This document shows, in pieces, positions 1 through 8,943 of a DNA stretch of 64,000 nt. Source of the DNA: Paracoccaceae bacterium. GTDB taxonomy: Bacteria; Pseudomonadota; Alphaproteobacteria; Rhodobacterales; Rhodobacteraceae. The first letter of the stretch is position 1; each line of letters begins with the position of its first letter. The notes under the pieces are model-generated. The model saw nothing but the letters and a program-made list of their open reading frames with translations. It was not told where the DNA came from and did no database searches. The position numbers were made by a program, and so were the translations under genes. The DNA is taken from NCBI GenBank assembly GCA_014872875.1, contig WKFI01000012.1, positions 372,001 through 436,000 on the forward strand, written 5' to 3'.

Positions 1-1145
1 CCACCACCCCACCCTATGTCAGCGGCCCCGGCCTGCCTCGCCAACCCGGCAGCCTCAAGACCTTCACCCAAGCGGTGCAACTGTGTCAGGCGCTGGACCA
101 GATGCATTTCTTCTATGGCTACCCGGTGGAACCACAGGATCTGCCGGTACACACCCGGCATCTCGACGCCTATCATGTTCTGGCAACCCAATCGGACAAG
201 ATCTGGCGCGCCTATGCCATGTCCGACATGAGTGACGCGCTGGAAATGGCGCGGATCGCCCGCGGTGTTTCCGCCGATCAATTCGCCGTTGAGCCCAGCC
301 TGCTTCTGAATTGCAACACCAATTCCCCGCTCAAGATCGACCAAGCGATGTGCGACGGGCTGATCGCCATGGCGCGCCACGGCCAGCCGGTGGTGATCTC
401 GGCCTTCACAATGGCGGGAGCCATGGCGCCAGTGACCATGGCCGGCGCTCTTGTTGAACAGAATGCCGAATGTCTGGCCGGAATGGCACTGACCCAATTG
501 GTCCGCCCCGGCGCGCCGGTCATCTATGGCGCCTTCACCTCGAACGTGCATATGCGCTCGGGCGCGGTGGCTTTGGGCACACCGGAATATGCACAGGCTG
601 CGATTGCCGGTGGGCAACTGGCCCGCCGCTATGGCGTGCCGTATAAATCCTCCAACGTGAACAGCTCGAACGCGCCGGATGCGCAAGCCGCTTATGAAAG
701 CATGAATGCGCTCTGGGCCACTCACATGAGCCATTGCAACGTGATGGCGCACGGCATCGGTTGGCTCGAATCCGGTCTGACCTTCAGCTTTGAAAAGGCC
801 ATCATCGACGCCGAAATGCTGCGCATGATGCAGGCTTTCCTGCGCCCCATGGATCTGAGCGACGAGGCGCTTGGCGTTGCGTCGATCGCGCGGGTCGGGC
901 CGGGAGGGCATTTCTTTGCCGATCCTCTGACGCTCGAGCGGTACGAGACCGCGTTCTGGGAACCGATGCTGAGCGATTGGCAGCCTTATGACGGCTGGGC
1001 TGAGGCGGGCAGCAAAACCGCCACCACCCGCGCCAGTGCGATCGCCGAGACCCTGTTGGAGCAGTTCGAACCACCGCCCATGGATCCGGCCATTCGCGAC
1101 GAACTGGACACCCATGTGGCAAAACGCAAGGAAGAATTGTCATGA
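1..1145 (+). CDS. MttB-family (trimethylamine methyltransferase-like) protein, 5' end cut by window
   Basis: C-terminal three quarters of a non-pyrrolysine MttB-superfamily methyltransferase. The frame is open from base 3 through the stop at 1145, so the gene starts left of the window. Family blocks are visible: CNTNSPLKID, the GAMAPVTMAGAL stretch, ALTQLVRPGAPVIYG, and a late GPGGHFF. No in-frame amber codon is present, which separates it from the Pyl-containing archaeal MttB. Family members move a methyl group from a quaternary or tertiary amine to a corrinoid protein; substrate here is unknown. The stop overlaps the start of the next gene (ATGA), so the two are translationally coupled. It is a paralogue of the gene ending at 25166. 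The betaine-type regulator downstream hints at a betaine-like substrate (inference). Confidence 0.88.
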   Translation, partial: TTPPYVSGPGLPRQPGSLKTFTQAVQLCQALDQMHFFYGYPVEPQDLPVHTRHLDAYHVLATQSDKIWRAYAMSDMSDALEMARIARGVSADQFAVEPSLLLNCNTNSPLKIDQAMCDGLIAMARHGQPVVISAFTMAGAMAPVTMAGALVEQNAECLAGMALTQLVRPGAPVIYGAFTSNVHMRSGAVALGTPEYAQAAIAGGQLARRYGVPYKSSNVNSSNAPDAQAAYESMNALWATHMSHCNVMAHGIGWLESGLTFSFEKAIIDAEMLRMMQAFLRPMDLSDEALGVASIARVGPGGHFFADPLTLERYETAFWEPMLSDWQPYDGWAEAGSKTATTRASAIAETLLEQFEPPPMDPAIRDELDTHVAKRKEELS

Positions 1146-3553
1146 CAACCCATGCTCGCATCATCATCATCGGGGGCGGCATTGTTGGCGTCTCGACCCT
1201 TTATCACCTTACCAAAGCCGGAGAGCAGAACGCCCTGCTTTTGGAACGGCGCGAACTGACCGCCGGGGCCACCTGGCATGCGGCAGGCAATGTGCACACG
1301 CAAAGCGCCTATGCCAATCTGTCGGCTCTGCAAGCCTACTCGCTCAGGCTGTATGACGGGTTGGCCGAAGAGGTCGGACAGGAGGTCGGCAGCCATGTTG
1401 TGGGGGGCTTTTTCCTCGCTCAGACCAAGGAGCGCATGGAGGAGTTCAAGCACCTCGCCGGTAAGTTCCGATCCCTGGGGTTGGAATACGAACTGGTCAC
1501 CCCTGATGAGATCAAGGCCAAATACCCGCTGTTGAACGTGTCGGATCTGGAAGGCGGCGCCTGGGACCCGGAGGAAGGCTATGTCGATCCCTATTCCGTC
1601 ACCATGGGTCTGGCTGCTGGCGCGCGCAAATATGGCGGCACGATCCGGCGCAACACCCAAGTGGAGAGCATCACCCGTCTGCCCTCGGGACACTGGCGAC
1701 TGACCGCCGGAGACGAGATCTTCGAATGCGAAATTCTGGTAAACTGCGCCGGGTTCTGGGCGAATGAAGTGGCCGAAATGGTCGGCACCCGTCTGCCGAT
1801 CACCAACATGGAACACCAGTATCTGGTCACCGAAACCATGTCCGAGGTCGCCGCGCTGGATTACGAACTGCCGATGATCCGCGATTGCGACAGCCAATAT
1901 TACCTGCGCCAGGAAGGCGACGGGTTGCTTCTGGGGCCGTGGGAGCAGGACTGCCGTCAGGCGTGGAAACACGCGGACGGCCGCGCGCCGTGGAGTTTCG
2001 GGCAGGAGCTGTTCGAAGATGACTGGGATCGGCTGGGCGACGGGTTGGGCGCAATCTTTCACCGGGTGCCGCCGTTGGCAAACGCCGGGATCAAGCGCGG
2101 CGTGAATGGCGCGATCAGCTTTGCCCCCGATGGGCGTCCGATGATTGGCCCGATGCCGGGGGTGCCGGGCTTCTTTGTCGCCTGCGGATTTCTGGGCGGA
2201 ATTACCCAGGGTGGCGGGATCGGTCTGGCGATGAGCCAGTGGATCCTTGAGGGCGAACCGGAACTGGACCTGCATTTCATCGATGTGGCCCGGTTCGGCG
2301 ACTGGACCACCCGCGAGTTTGCCCGCGAACGCACCCATGAAATCCTGCCGATCCGGTACGAGTTGATCTATCCCGGTATCGAACGCAGCGCAGGCCGCCC
2401 CCTGAAAACCACCCCGATCTACAGTGACCTGCTGGCCCGGGGTGCGGTTATGGGACAGGCCTATGGCTGGGAACGACCATTGTGGTTCGACCCGACCGGA
2501 GAAGGAGACCAGCCCAGCTTCCAGCGGCCCAACTGGTGGGAAGCCGTAGGTCGGGAGGCCCGCGCAATGGCAGCAGGCTGCGGCCTGTCAGAGATGTCGA
2601 GCTATGGCAAATTTCACATCTCCGGCCCAGACGCCCGGTCGTTTCTGGACCACATCGGATCCGCCAAAGTGCCTGAGACCGCTGGCAAGATGGCACTGTC
2701 ACTGATGCTGAATGACCGGGGCGGGATTGTCGGGGACATCACCGTTGAAAACAGCGGCGATGGCACGTTTTACTGCGTCGGCGCAACACTGGGCGTGGCT
2801 CTCTATCAACGTTGGATGGAGGATCACGCGGACGGGTTTGACGTGCATATCGAGAACGTCACCGATCGCTTTGCTGCGCTGGGGATTGCCGGACCAAATT
2901 CGCGCGCCTTGCTGAATGCAGTCTCGGGCGGAGCGTTTGACGATTTCCCCTTCATGACCTCCAAAACGGTCGAGATCGGCCGCGTGCGCTGCAAGGCAGT
3001 ACGGATTTCGTTCTCGGGGGAACTGGGGTGGGAACTGCACTGCCCAATGCTGAATCAGCAAGCGCTGTTTGATGCCCTGATGACCGAAGGGGCGCACCAT
3101 GATCTGGTGCTGATAGGCGGTCGCGCCATGGGCATGCTGCGGCTGGAAAAGGGCTATCGCAGCTGGGGCCACGAAATGACGACGGAAGTCACACCTCATG
3201 CTGCCGGGCTGGAACGGTTCTGTTCCACCCGCAAGGACTATCTCGGTCGCAGCGTGGTGGACGCGGAACGGTGCACGCCCCCTGCAAAACGCTTTGTCAC
3301 GCTGGAAGTGGAGTCCGCCGCGCCGCCGTGCTGGGGCACCGAACCCGTGCTGAAAGATGGCGAACTGATCGGTTATGTGACCTCCGGTGGCATGGGATGG
3401 CGCAGCGACAAGATGCTTGCGGTCGCCTGGGTCGACGCGGAAGCCGTCCAAATCGGTGATGCGCTGCAGGTACAGGTTCTGTTGCAGGAATATGCCGCAA
3501 CGGTGCTGGCTGATCCGGTTTATGACCCCCGGAATGAAAAGCTGTTGGGCTGA
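1142..3553 (+). CDS. FAD-dependent oxidoreductase fused to GcvT domain (dimethylglycine/sarcosine dehydrogenase-like)
   Basis: 803-residue, two-part enzyme of the dimethylglycine/sarcosine dehydrogenase family. Residues 7-16 form the FAD-binding GGGIVG loop. W45-H46-A-A-G matches the motif that carries the covalently flavinylated histidine in this family. The DAO domain runs to about 370, a linker (FAO_M-like) to about 430, then GCV_T and GCV_T_C domains to the end. Such enzymes oxidise an N-methyl group and pass the carbon to tetrahydrofolate as 5,10-methylene-THF. The start overlaps the stop of the MttB-like gene by four bases, so the pair probably acts in sequence on one methylated amine. 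Cytosolic. The exact substrate cannot be read from sequence. Confidence 0.9.
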   Translation: MTTHARIIIIGGGIVGVSTLYHLTKAGEQNALLLERRELTAGATWHAAGNVHTQSAYANLSALQAYSLRLYDGLAEEVGQEVGSHVVGGFFLAQTKERMEEFKHLAGKFRSLGLEYELVTPDEIKAKYPLLNVSDLEGGAWDPEEGYVDPYSVTMGLAAGARKYGGTIRRNTQVESITRLPSGHWRLTAGDEIFECEILVNCAGFWANEVAEMVGTRLPITNMEHQYLVTETMSEVAALDYELPMIRDCDSQYYLRQEGDGLLLGPWEQDCRQAWKHADGRAPWSFGQELFEDDWDRLGDGLGAIFHRVPPLANAGIKRGVNGAISFAPDGRPMIGPMPGVPGFFVACGFLGGITQGGGIGLAMSQWILEGEPELDLHFIDVARFGDWTTREFARERTHEILPIRYELIYPGIERSAGRPLKTTPIYSDLLARGAVMGQAYGWERPLWFDPTGEGDQPSFQRPNWWEAVGREARAMAAGCGLSEMSSYGKFHISGPDARSFLDHIGSAKVPETAGKMALSLMLNDRGGIVGDITVENSGDGTFYCVGATLGVALYQRWMEDHADGFDVHIENVTDRFAALGIAGPNSRALLNAVSGGAFDDFPFMTSKTVEIGRVRCKAVRISFSGELGWELHCPMLNQQALFDALMTEGAHHDLVLIGGRAMGMLRLEKGYRSWGHEMTTEVTPHAAGLERFCSTRKDYLGRSVVDAERCTPPAKRFVTLEVESAAPPCWGTEPVLKDGELIGYVTSGGMGWRSDKMLAVAWVDAEAVQIGDALQVQVLLQEYAATVLADPVYDPRNEKLLG

Positions 3554-3603
3554 GCCCCCTGCCCTCGTAAGCTCGGCCGCGACAAGGCGATGGAGCGGTG
3601 TGG

Positions 3604-4245
3604 ATGCTGACGGTGTGGGGGCGAAAAACCTCGTCCAATGTGCAAGCACTGATGTGGTGCATTGGGGAACTGGGGCTGGGCTGTACGCGTCATGATGTCG
3701 GGCACCGCTTTGGCGGAACCGACACAGACGCCTTTGGTCAGCTGAACCCCAACCGCACAATTCCGGTGCTGCAAGACGGGGCGCATCCGCCGCTTTGGGA
3801 AACCGGTGCCATCCTGCGCTATCTGGCGTCGGTTTACGGAACCGAGAGCTTCTGGCCCCGCAGCCCTCAGGCCCGGGCCCATGTGGACCGCTGGGCGGAG
3901 TGGGCCAAGCTGAATGTGGCCTTGGCCTTTACCGGACCAGTGTTCTGGCATGTCGTGCGAACTGCACCCCAGGATCAGAACCCGATTGCCATTCGGCGGG
4001 CCGTGACGGCACTGGAAGACAAGCTGCGCATCGCCGAAGACCAACTGGCGCAATATGAATTTCTGGCAGGCGACAGCTTCACACTGGCCGATATTCAGCT
4101 GGGCCACATCCTTTATCGTTATTATGACATCGCCATAGACCGGGTGGATCTGCCGCATCTGCGGCACTATTTCGACCGACTGGTGGAACGCCCGGCCTTT
4201 GTCGAACACGTCATGATCTCGTACGACGATCTGCGCCCCACGTGA
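3604..4245 (+). CDS. glutathione S-transferase family protein
   Basis: About 213 residues, cytosolic GST fold. An N-terminal thioredoxin-like half opens TVWGRKTSSNVQ and contains NRTIPVLQDG, the cis-Pro loop region, and then WETGAILRYLA, the glutathione-contacting segment. An alpha-helical C-terminal half carries FLAGDSFTLADIQLGH, a classic GST_C signature. ATG at 3604 is preferred because GGAG lies eight bases upstream; the GTG at 3598 would sit almost on top of that site. It lies 50 bases after the dehydrogenase gene in the same direction and may belong to the same transcript. A role in handling reactive intermediates is possible but unproven. Confidence 0.85.
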   Translation: MLTVWGRKTSSNVQALMWCIGELGLGCTRHDVGHRFGGTDTDAFGQLNPNRTIPVLQDGAHPPLWETGAILRYLASVYGTESFWPRSPQARAHVDRWAEWAKLNVALAFTGPVFWHVVRTAPQDQNPIAIRRAVTALEDKLRIAEDQLAQYEFLAGDSFTLADIQLGHILYRYYDIAIDRVDLPHLRHYFDRLVERPAFVEHVMISYDDLRPT

Positions 4246-4291
4246 CCAAGAAAATTCAAATTTTCTTGGACGGAATTTAGTCTAAATTCCG
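4246..4291. terminator. two tandem AT-rich hairpins between convergent genes
   Basis: First hairpin 4246-4269: arms CCAAGAAAATT/AATTTTCTTGG with a two-base loop. Second 4271-4291: arms CGGAATTTA/TAAATTCCG with a three-base loop; the stop codon of the minus-strand regulator is inside it. They sit exactly between convergent genes and most likely act as a bidirectional terminator. A close relative of the first hairpin recurs at 60161-60182. Confidence 0.65.
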
Positions 4292-5316
4292 TGCCGCACG
4301 GATATCGGGCTTTTCTGATCATGCGACGGGGCCACCCCGAAGGCACGTTTGTAGGCTTTAGAAAAAGTGCCCCGAGAGTAGCCGTAATCCTGTGCAATAT
4401 CGAGGATCGGGCGACGCCTGTGCAACACCTCCTGCCGGGCCGCATTCAGGCGCAGTTCGGCATAGACCTTGGCCGGGCTGGACCCGAAATTGGCCTGAAA
4501 CAACCGCTCCAGGTGGCGCTGGGTTACCTGCAACCGCGCCGCGATCTCATTGATGGAGAGCTTGTCGAACACATGTTCCTCCATCAGCTTGAGGGCCGCG
4601 AAAACCGTCTTGTTCGTGGTCTGATAGCGAAAGCGAAAGGGTCGGTTCTGGTTCAGTCGTCCGTCGCGAATGCCGTCCAGCATCAGCCGGGCGGCGATCT
4701 CATCCACCAGTTCGCCCGAACCCCGACGAGCCAGGTAATCCATCAGGAACTCGGCCGCCGCATTGCCACCTGCGCAGGTGGCATGGCGGTCGTCGTGAAT
4801 GAACAGCGCGCTGGAAATCTTGACGCCGGGAAAGCGCGCAGCCAGATAAGCCGCATCCTCCCAATGGGCCGCCACCTTGCGACCTGTCAGCAGCTGCGCC
4901 TGTGCGAGCCGGATCACACCGGAGGACAAGGCCCAGACACGGACACCGTGTCGGGCCCAACGCCGGATTTGCGCCACCATGTCGGAGTTTTCGGTTTCGT
5001 CCGCCCCAGCGCCCGAGACCACCAGAACAATGTCGTCGCGGTTCACCTGTGCGACAGGCAGGTTAGGTGCCAAACATAATCCGTTCGAGGCCGCCACCTC
5101 TTCCCCGTCCAGCGAGGCCACGGCAAACGGGAACCCCACCCCGGCACTGATCTTGCGCGCCACCCGCAGCACCTCCACGCCGGACGACAGAGCCTGCATA
5201 GTGAATCCCGGCTCAATGAAAAAAACGAAACGCTGGTGATGGTCTTCCACAGTGCCACCATGATTTCCGGCAACAGGTCTTCGCGCCACTTCAACCTGTT
5301 CCGACTTCTTTTTCAA
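4282..5316 (-). CDS. GlxA/GbdR-like transcriptional regulator (DJ-1/PfpI domain + AraC HTH)
   Basis: 344 residues. The N-terminal 190 or so form a class I glutamine-amidotransferase-like (DJ-1/PfpI) sensor domain, with the AHWED and CAGGNAAAEF blocks typical of GlxA/GbdR regulators. Residues about 235-330 form two AraC-type helix-turn-helix motifs (LSINEIAARLQVTQRHLERLF, then ILDIAQDYGYSRGTFSKAYK). Family members such as GbdR of Pseudomonas activate glycine betaine or carnitine catabolism. It converges on the MttB/dehydrogenase/GST cluster, so it probably controls that cluster. An alternative start exists a few codons in; the first ATG is used. Confidence 0.87.
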   Translation of the reverse strand: MKKKSEQVEVARRPVAGNHGGTVEDHHQRFVFFIEPGFTMQALSSGVEVLRVARKISAGVGFPFAVASLDGEEVAASNGLCLAPNLPVAQVNRDDIVLVVSGAGADETENSDMVAQIRRWARHGVRVWALSSGVIRLAQAQLLTGRKVAAHWEDAAYLAARFPGVKISSALFIHDDRHATCAGGNAAAEFLMDYLARRGSGELVDEIAARLMLDGIRDGRLNQNRPFRFRYQTTNKTVFAALKLMEEHVFDKLSINEIAARLQVTQRHLERLFQANFGSSPAKVYAELRLNAARQEVLHRRRPILDIAQDYGYSRGTFSKAYKRAFGVAPSHDQKSPISVRHGI

Positions 5317-5340
5317 CGGGCTTTGTCACAGGTCGCGCAG

Positions 5341-5820
5341 TTACAGGTTGCATACATAGGTCAGCGACATCATATGCGCGGATTTCTGCGGCGGCCGCGC
5401 TGGCCGTGTCGTGGGGTAACCTGCCAGGATGGTTTTGCCCGTCGCACGGCGCCCGGCATAGGCCTTGATATAAAAGATCGAGAAGGTCCGCTTTCGACAG
5501 TTGAAATCTGCCATGAAGATCTTGCTTCGTGTTCCGTCCCTTAAGGGTTTGTGTAGGTCCTGCAGCATCCAGACAGATCGGATGTCTCCCTTGATCTCCA
5601 GGGACGATGGTTTCACGTAAAAGTCGGAAACTGTGCCAGCAGACTTGGCCGAGGCCACATACACCAGACCTTTGGGGACTTTGGGCAGCGACTGAACCAG
5701 AAGCGCGGGATCAAGGGAAAGCTGCTCCTTCGGCGCGTCAATCGCCGAGCTTGGCACTGCAGGAACAAGTGTCAACGCAACAGTCAGTGTCAAGAAACCG
5801 AAAGCTCGGGTTTTGATCAT
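5341..5820 (-). CDS. exported surface-adhesin-E-like small protein
   Basis: 159 residues with a clear Sec signal peptide: MIKTR, then a hydrophobic stretch to about residue 22, and an S-S-A cleavage site near residue 26. The mature part has the pattern SVWMLQDLHKP ... KIFMADFNCRKRTFSIFY ... AYAG, which resembles the surface-adhesin E (PF16747-like) fold in which a Trp-rich strand is followed by a conserved D-x-x-C. Probably periplasmic or envelope-associated. It begins 110 bases downstream of the DUF2161 gene stop, same strand. Function unknown; the family name should not be read as proof of adhesion. Confidence 0.7.
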   Translation of the reverse strand: MIKTRAFGFLTLTVALTLVPAVPSSAIDAPKEQLSLDPALLVQSLPKVPKGLVYVASAKSAGTVSDFYVKPSSLEIKGDIRSVWMLQDLHKPLRDGTRSKIFMADFNCRKRTFSIFYIKAYAGRRATGKTILAGYPTTRPARPPQKSAHMMSLTYVCNL

Positions 5821-5930
5821 TTCGTTCCCCCCGAATGGAACCGGCCTTTGACCAGCGTAGCACCGTTCCCTGCCGGGACCAAAAAGGAAGGTTGAACTCG
5901 GGTTTTGTGATCACCGAGATCAAGTCGCGG

Positions 5931-6602
5931 TCACTCCTCCTCCCAGCTGTAGGCCCAGTGTTTCAAACCCTCCCGCCCTGCCTCGGTCAGGGCATAGACG
6001 CCTTTTTCGACCTTCTCGAACCAGCCATAGTGATTGTCCCGCATCAATCTGGTTGCGGCCCCCACCCCGGTGGTCTTGGCGACCGCGGCCCCTTTGCTGG
6101 CGCCATGTTCTGCCAAATGGGCCGCGCAACGCAGGGCGTCCTGACGATATGCGGTGACGATCCCGTGCCGCGTCGCCCCGCCCGCGTTTGGATCACCCTG
6201 CAACCGATCGAATTCGCGCAACAGGCGCTGTGTCTTGATCTTGGACTTGCGCGGCGCATAGGGACCGGGATCACACTGGACTTCGACGGTCTTGTCACCG
6301 CGCACGGTGATCAGCCCCAACCCCAGACGGCGGCAGAGCGTCAGATTGTCCTTCAGGGAACGCCGCGCCGTACGGCCTGTGGGTTTCGGCACCGCAACAT
6401 AGACCAGATCGGTGACGGTCAAACGGGCGATGGCCTGATGAAACAGGCTGAGCGAAAACCGGGTCTTGAGTTCGACAATGACCGGCGGCTCGTCGCCCCG
6501 ACAGGCCACCACATCGGCGGCGCCGACTTCGCCCTTCACCTCGTATCCCTGCCGTTCCAGCATAGCCTTGATTGGCGGGTAAAGATCCTGCTCGCGCTCC
6601 AT
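5931..6602 (-). CDS. DUF2161 family PD-(D/E)XK phosphodiesterase-like protein
   Basis: 223 residues. The N-terminal half reads LYPPIKAMLERQGYEVKGEVGAADVVA then PVIVELKTRFS: an acidic residue followed by the E-x-K of a PD-(D/E)XK nuclease core. The C-terminal half is a winged-helix-like segment (TRLMRDNHYGWFEKVEKGVYALTEAGREGL). This matches the DUF2161 family common in Rhodobacterales. Substrate and biological role are unknown. It is divergent from the TraB/GumN gene at 6800. Restriction or defence neighbours are absent, so a defence role is not supported. Confidence 0.82.
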   Translation of the reverse strand: MEREQDLYPPIKAMLERQGYEVKGEVGAADVVACRGDEPPVIVELKTRFSLSLFHQAIARLTVTDLVYVAVPKPTGRTARRSLKDNLTLCRRLGLGLITVRGDKTVEVQCDPGPYAPRKSKIKTQRLLREFDRLQGDPNAGGATRHGIVTAYRQDALRCAAHLAEHGASKGAAVAKTTGVGAATRLMRDNHYGWFEKVEKGVYALTEAGREGLKHWAYSWEEE

Positions 6603-6799
6603 AATCGCATCGTAAGCGCGCAGGCGCGTCGGTGAAACCGCTTTTCCTCCAGACCGCTGCCTTCGGTCCCGGTTTCCGGCTCCGGAGCAACGTTCTCGAG
6701 TTCACGACCACGTCAAATCACGATTGGCGGCCAGTTCTGGCTTGTGACCCAATCCGTGCTAGCTTACCAATTCAGGAACCCGTTCATCATGGGACACGC

Positions 6800-7792
6800 A
6801 TGAAGCACCTGATTTTCATAGTTTTTCTCCTTCTGGGCACCCAGATTGCCCAAACCGCTCAGGCCCGTTGCAGTGGAATTGACTATCGTGATCACCTGGG
6901 CGACAGCTGGGACACGGCCCTGCAAGACCGGGTGTCCAAGGTTCCCTTTGCCTATGGTAATCACTGGGTGGCTACAAAAGGAGACAAACAGATCAACGTG
7001 ATCGGCACCATGCATGGCGGTGACCGGCGCATGGGACGGATCATGCGCGGCTTGCGTCCAGTCGTGGAACAGGCCGACGCGATCCTGTTCGAAGTCACAC
7101 GGCGGGACCTGACCAACCTGGATGAGCAGTTCAAGAACCACGCCGATCTGATGCTTCTGCCCCGCGGCCAGCGCCTCGAAAGCTATATTTCGGCGGAAAG
7201 CTGGGAAATGCTGGTGCGACTGGCCGCTCATCTGGGCATGAAGCCGGCCAATCTGAACAGAATGCAGCCTTGGGCAGCGTCCTTTTTTCTGATCTGGGAT
7301 GGCTGTCAGAGCCTTGGGCTGGTCACGGGCAAAGGTCTGGATGACCGGTTGGAGCGTCACGCGCGCAAGCACCGCGTTCCCATTGGATCATTGGAAATTC
7401 CTACGACCGGCTTCAAGGCGCTGTCACGGATCGGCCTGCGCGACCAGGCCCGGATGCTGGAGTTCGAGTTGCAGATGTTCCTGACCGAGAAACCTGACAA
7501 TGCGACACCGGTCGAGGCCTATTTCGACGAAGCGGTTTGGGAAGCAATGCTGATGAACCGTTTGCTGATGTACAGCTATCTGGATGCCCCCCGGGCAGAG
7601 ATCGATCGACAGTGGGATCTGTTTGAACGGTACATGCTGGATGAACGCAATAAGCTGTGGATGGAACCGATGCTGGCCGCCAAAGGCAACAGAATCGTGG
7701 TGGCCGTGGGCGCCGCGCATCTGCCGGGACAACATGGTGTTCTGAACTTGTTGAAACAGCGAGGCTACACATTGGAACGTGCAGAATGGTAA
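6800..7792 (+). CDS. TraB/GumN family protein, copy 1
   Basis: 330 residues from the ATG at 6800, chosen because it opens a signal peptide (MKHLIFIVFLLLGTQIAQTAQA) and upstream codons look non-coding. TraB/GumN signatures are present: INVIGTMHGGD near residue 70 and VVAVGAAHLPGQHGVLNLLKQRGY at the C-terminus, the paired G-x-x-H motifs proposed to bind metal. The mature protein is likely periplasmic. Family members are putative metalloproteases of poorly known function. It is followed 43 bases later by a clear paralogue in the same direction. Confidence 0.85.
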   Translation: MKHLIFIVFLLLGTQIAQTAQARCSGIDYRDHLGDSWDTALQDRVSKVPFAYGNHWVATKGDKQINVIGTMHGGDRRMGRIMRGLRPVVEQADAILFEVTRRDLTNLDEQFKNHADLMLLPRGQRLESYISAESWEMLVRLAAHLGMKPANLNRMQPWAASFFLIWDGCQSLGLVTGKGLDDRLERHARKHRVPIGSLEIPTTGFKALSRIGLRDQARMLEFELQMFLTEKPDNATPVEAYFDEAVWEAMLMNRLLMYSYLDAPRAEIDRQWDLFERYMLDERNKLWMEPMLAAKGNRIVVAVGAAHLPGQHGVLNLLKQRGYTLERAEW

Positions 7793-7835
7793 ACCAGTTC
7801 CATCGGCTCGGCTCTGTCTGTTGGCAAAGGTTTGA

Positions 7836-8822
7836 ATGATGCGTTTTGTCTTTGCCGTTCTCCTGAATCTCCTGCCAGCCGCTGTTTGGGCCAATTGTGC
7901 CGGTCTTGATCTGCGTCAGACGCTTCCGGCTCAGGAACTGGCCGTGATGCAGGATGCAGTGGCACAGATACCTTACGCAGAAGGCAACCGCTTTACCGCC
8001 AGCAAGGAAGGACGCCGGATCGACCTTGTCGGCACCATGCATCTGAGCGACCCGCGTTTCGACCCGGTGTTAGAGCGACTGCGGCCCGTGGTCGCCAAAG
8101 CCGATGCGATACTGTTCGAGATCACACAACAGGACATGGCCGCCTTTGAAGATGGTCTGAAACGGGACCAGTCGCCGCTCCTGATCACCGACAGCCGCAC
8201 GTTGATCGAGTTGATGGAGCCCGACGCCTGGGAACGGCTCGCGACCCAAGCCAGCGCCGCCGGGATTCCGCCTTGGCTGGCCTCGAAAATGCGCCCTTGG
8301 TTCCTGTCAGTGACCTTGGCACTCCCGCCCTGCCTGCGGGAGCAGAAGGCGGCCGCAGGAAACGGATTGGATCGGCGCCTTTCCGCGCTCGCCAGCGATT
8401 TGGGCGTACCGCAGGTGTCGCTGGAAACAATGGAAGAAATACTCGCGATTTTCGAGAAAGACCCGCTGGAAGAACAGGTTCGGCTGCTCGAAGCATCGCT
8501 TTCGGCCATGGCAATGAACGAAGACAGCTTGGCGACCGCCTCGAATCTCTATTTCGAGGAACGGGCCGCGTTGGCCATGAAACTGGGGGAATACACGTTT
8601 CGTATCGAAACCCGTTTGCCCAAGGCGGAAAAGGATCGGGTTTGGCGTGACTTTGAGACCGACATGCTGGACACCCGTAACCGCGCCTGGATGGACACGA
8701 TCCTAACCCACCCCGGCAAAAACATCGTGGTTGCCGTGGGCGCAGCCCATCTGTCAGGCGATGCGGGTCTGCTGCGACTGTTGGAGCAGGAAGGCTATGT
8801 CATCCAGCGCGAGGTTTTCTAG
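7836..8822 (+). CDS. TraB/GumN family protein, copy 2
   Basis: 328 residues, paralogue of the preceding gene with the same layout: signal peptide (MMRFVFAVLLNLLPAAVWA), LVGTMHLSDPRF near residue 65, and VAVGAAHLSGDAGLLRLLEQEGY at the end. The two share the segment DTRNRAWMD / DERNKLWME before the last motif, so they arose by tandem duplication, but the middle regions have diverged. Probably periplasmic and cotranscribed with copy 1. A GGCGGG/CCCGCC hairpin follows at 8823-8837. Function unknown. Confidence 0.85.
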   Translation: MMRFVFAVLLNLLPAAVWANCAGLDLRQTLPAQELAVMQDAVAQIPYAEGNRFTASKEGRRIDLVGTMHLSDPRFDPVLERLRPVVAKADAILFEITQQDMAAFEDGLKRDQSPLLITDSRTLIELMEPDAWERLATQASAAGIPPWLASKMRPWFLSVTLALPPCLREQKAAAGNGLDRRLSALASDLGVPQVSLETMEEILAIFEKDPLEEQVRLLEASLSAMAMNEDSLATASNLYFEERAALAMKLGEYTFRIETRLPKAEKDRVWRDFETDMLDTRNRAWMDTILTHPGKNIVVAVGAAHLSGDAGLLRLLEQEGYVIQREVF

Positions 8823-8864
8823 GCGGGTTTCCCGCCGACGTCCAAAAGTCGCGCCTTGGGCGGG

Positions 8865-8893
8865 GTGACAAGGGCGTAAACCGTCCATATAAG
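8865..8893 (+). promoter_or_regulatory. sigma70-type promoter for ppaC
   Basis: GTGACA (8865-8870) and TATAAG (8888-8893), each 5/6 to consensus, with an ideal 17-base spacer. Start of transcription expected near 8900, about 45 bases before the ppaC ATG. Confidence 0.6.
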
Positions 8894-8943
8894 GCGCGCG
8901 AAATGCCCCGCCTGAACACGCGTATCATCACAGGAAAAAGCTA

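Noticed and set aside
986-2338. 450-codon minus-strand frame opposite the dehydrogenase
   Set aside because: Lies fully within the FAD/GcvT gene, which has clear motifs.
5931-6602. DUF2161 nuclease-like protein as a defence gene
   Set aside because: No defence neighbours, and the family is widespread as a solitary gene in Rhodobacterales.
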